The notes under the pieces: generated by a model | What the model was told of the DNA's origin: nothing | Seen by the model: only the letters and a program-made list of their open reading frames with translations | Database searches by the model: none | Program-made: the position numbers and the translations under genes | NCBI GenBank assembly: GCA_031274045.1 | Contig: JAISQS010000207.1 | Location: 1-8,397 of the forward strand | Source of the DNA: Planctomycetaceae bacterium | Lineage (GTDB): Bacteria > Planctomycetota > Planctomycetia > Pirellulales > Thermoguttaceae | Length of the DNA: 8,397 nt | Direction: 5' to 3' | In this document: positions 7,564 to 8,397 of the stretch, one piece after another | How the letters are laid out: each line of letters opens with the position of its first letter | Position numbering within the stretch: the stretch's first letter is position 1

Positions 7564-7605
7564 ACGTTTAACGTTTTTGTACGATAAGTTATCGCCCCGC
7601 GCGGG
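7564..7605. promoter_or_regulatory. Three consecutive short palindromes upstream of panC
   Basis: Within 42 bp, starting 7 bp before the panC ATG, are ACGTT-T-AACGT (7564-7574), CGATAA-G-TTATCG (7582-7594) and CCCGCGCGGG (7596-7605), each a perfect inverted repeat. They could be operator half-sites or small stems in the 5' leader. No known regulator site was recognised. Confidence 0.45.
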
Positions 7606-7661
7606 AGTAACAATCGGATTATAAATAGTAATATCGATAAAAGGCACGACTGAATGCCCCC

Positions 7662-7680
7662 ACAAAATCCGAAATAATCA
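7662..7680 (+). repeat. 19-bp direct repeat, copy 2
   Basis: Identical to 2008-2026 and in the same orientation. Relative to panC it lies in antisense orientation about 105 bp upstream of the start codon. Its role is unknown. Confidence 0.85.
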
Positions 7681-7745
7681 GTTATTTTTCCTAACAAAAC
7701 AACCTTATTAGCTACTAACAATAAAAAAATATCTACCTTAAGCTT

Positions 7746-7870
7746 TTTTAGCACGCAGATGACGCAGATTTTAAAGATATTCACAAATAGAAGATTAGCA
7801 GACAAAGTAACCAACATCTATAACAAAAATCCGCGTAAATCCTGACAACCTGCGTTGTCTGCGTGCTAAA
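7746..7870. repeat. Palindromic repeat family, copy 2 (MITE-like, ~125 bp)
   Basis: The left arm (from 7746) starts with the same TAGCACGCAG sequence as copy 1 at 5552, with one mismatch in 34 bases. The right arm (~7829-7870) is its imperfect reverse complement, ending TGCGTGCTAAA. Between the arms are ~45 bp of unrelated sequence, where copy 1 has only a 5-base loop. The two copies bracket the panC-TPR block. Confidence 0.8.
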
Positions 7871-7934
7871 CAAAACTAATCTGCATAAATCTGTAAAATC
7901 TGTTGACAATATTCTTCCATTAACTTCCTGCGAA

Positions 7935-7954
7935 TTATTCCCCCCCCCGAATAA
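7935..7954. repeat. C9 homopolymer within a 6-bp inverted repeat
   Basis: TTATTC (7935-7940) and GAATAA (7949-7954) are exact complements around eight further C residues, giving a run of nine C in total. It lies 17 bp beyond the DUF433 stop codon, outside any gene. Such tracts are slippage-prone and also sequencing-error-prone. Confidence 0.85.
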
Positions 7955-7971
7955 AAATTACGCAATGGAAA

Positions 7972-8178
7972 TTAGAGAACCTGACCGTAGGCGATACACG
8001 CCAAAATGTCATCCCGTTCCAGACCGGCATAGTTTGCCAAAATCTCTTCGATACTGACACCTGATGCCAAAAAATCAAGTATAAGAGTTACCCAAATCCG
8101 GTGTCCTCGAATACACGGCTTACCATGACAAACCGCCGGATTAACCACAATGCGTTCCAATAACATGTCGGCATCCAT
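7972..8178 (-). CDS. DUF433 family protein, probable antitoxin
   Basis: 68 residues. It carries the typical DUF433 core: ERIVVNPAVCHGKPCIRGHRI at 8-28 (GKPxIxGxRI), followed by WVTLILDFLASGVSIEEILANYAGLERDDILACIAYG, a helix-turn-helix-like fold. In this family such small proteins (COG2442) are commonly paired with PIN-type ribonucleases and act as antitoxins that bind the toxin and the promoter DNA. Here a PIN-domain fragment lies 47 bp upstream on the same strand. The start at 8178 is chosen because AAGGAG lies 7 bases before it; the in-frame extension to 8229 would overlap the stop of the upstream gene and lacks such a site. The C-terminus is slightly short compared with many relatives. Confidence 0.88.
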   Translation of the reverse strand: MDADMLLERIVVNPAVCHGKPCIRGHRIWVTLILDFLASGVSIEEILANYAGLERDDILACIAYGQVL

Positions 8179-8185
8179 TTGGAAT

Positions 8186-8191
8186 CTCCTT
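8186..8191 (-). promoter_or_regulatory. Strong ribosome binding site of the DUF433 gene
   Basis: AAGGAG on the minus strand is separated by 7 bases from the ATG at 8178. It is the best Shine-Dalgarno in the window, fitting high translation of an antitoxin relative to the upstream toxin gene. Confidence 0.85.
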
Positions 8192-8225
8192 TCTACACGT
8201 TTATGTCTGATGGCAAAATAGCCTA

Positions 8226-8397
8226 TCACTTATCTAAAAATGTTAAAAATTCCTGCGGAGTAAATACGGTCATACCGAAATTTTTGAAACCGTTTTTGTC
8301 GCGTGTTACAACAACTTCGATTCCCTCCCACTGAGCAGCAACAGCTTGAACGGCATCCTCAAAATCTTCCATCGGAGAATTGATGGCTCTGTCAATT
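8226..8397 (-). CDS. PIN-domain protein, probable toxin ribonuclease; N-terminus outside window
   Basis: The frame is open from the window edge to a TGA at 8226-8228, giving the last 56 residues. Seen: MEDFEDAVQAVAA (residues 9-21), matching the conserved acidic D(F/A)ED helix of PIN_3-type domains; EVVVTRDKNGF at 27-37, the strand and the TRDxxxF motif near the active site; and FTPQEFLTFLD near the end, the usual C-terminal helix. PIN domains are Mg-dependent ribonucleases and serve as toxins of VapC-type pairs. The DUF433 gene follows in the same direction, so the toxin would come first in the operon. The first catalytic Asp is not visible, so activity cannot be judged. Confidence 0.8.
   Translation of the reverse strand, partial: IDRAINSPMEDFEDAVQAVAAQWEGIEVVVTRDKNGFKNFGMTVFTPQEFLTFLDK

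Larger units (their letters stand above)
7557..7971. other. Gene-free region between panC and the DUF433 gene
   Basis: A 415-bp non-coding stretch. It holds a cluster of short palindromes next to panC, a 19-bp repeat shared with the ankyrin leader, a copy of the CGCAGAT palindromic repeat, a trailing run of diverged AATCTG units (about 7876-7902), and a C9 tract just after the DUF433 stop. The panC promoter should be here, reading leftwards, but no box pair stands out. Both flanking genes are on the minus strand. Confidence 0.7.

Noticed and set aside
7557..7817. 87-residue N-terminal extension of PanC
   Set aside because: It runs through a dispersed repeat and palindromes, and PanC proteins normally begin shortly before the PTMG motif, as with the start at 7556.
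8179..8229. 17-residue N-terminal extension of the DUF433 protein
   Set aside because: The AAGGAG site lies inside it, 7 bases before the ATG at 8178, and the extension would overlap the stop of the PIN gene.

Overview
The window looks like a chromosomal segment of a bacterium, most likely a planctomycete (Planctomycetota). It has moderate, AT-leaning composition. The main pointer is the enoyl-ACP-reductase-like protein, whose long stretches match what I remember of planctomycete sequences. The window holds housekeeping genes, one very large repeat protein, a probable toxin-antitoxin pair, and intergenic spaces filled with palindromic repeats. The organism call is inference from memory, not from a search.

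Layout, left to right. Bases 1-465 (+) are the C-terminal part of a family 4 (Fe-S) uracil-DNA glycosylase, cut by the window edge. Bases 573-1403 (+) encode a FabI-like enoyl-ACP reductase. The 700-bp gap that follows (1404-2106) is mostly a ~385-bp imperfect palindrome with an extra direct copy of one of its units, then a 9-bp tandem repeat and small dyads. Bases 2107-5538 (+) encode a 1143-residue secreted ankyrin-repeat protein with about 29 repeats; the core of its signal peptide is itself a 15-bp tandem repeat. A 91-bp hairpin repeat separates it from a convergent two-gene block on the minus strand: panC (7556-6654), then a TPR-like exported protein (6623-5658), 30 bp apart and probably co-transcribed. 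Upstream of panC lie a cluster of short palindromes, a 19-bp sequence also found before the ankyrin gene, and a second copy of the 91-bp repeat family. The right end carries, on the minus strand, a PIN-domain gene (cut by the edge) followed by a DUF433 gene, a probable toxin-antitoxin pair.

The genes do not form one pathway. Uracil repair, fatty acid synthesis (FabI) and pantothenate synthesis (PanC, leading to CoA and the ACP prosthetic group) are ordinary core functions. The points worth a second look are the two repeat families, the variable-looking signal peptide of the ankyrin giant, and a patchwork of strand composition. Within single genes, stretches of 100-300 bp switch between G+T-rich and A+C-rich codon choice. 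I saw no convincing complete new system such as a CRISPR array, retron or defence island.
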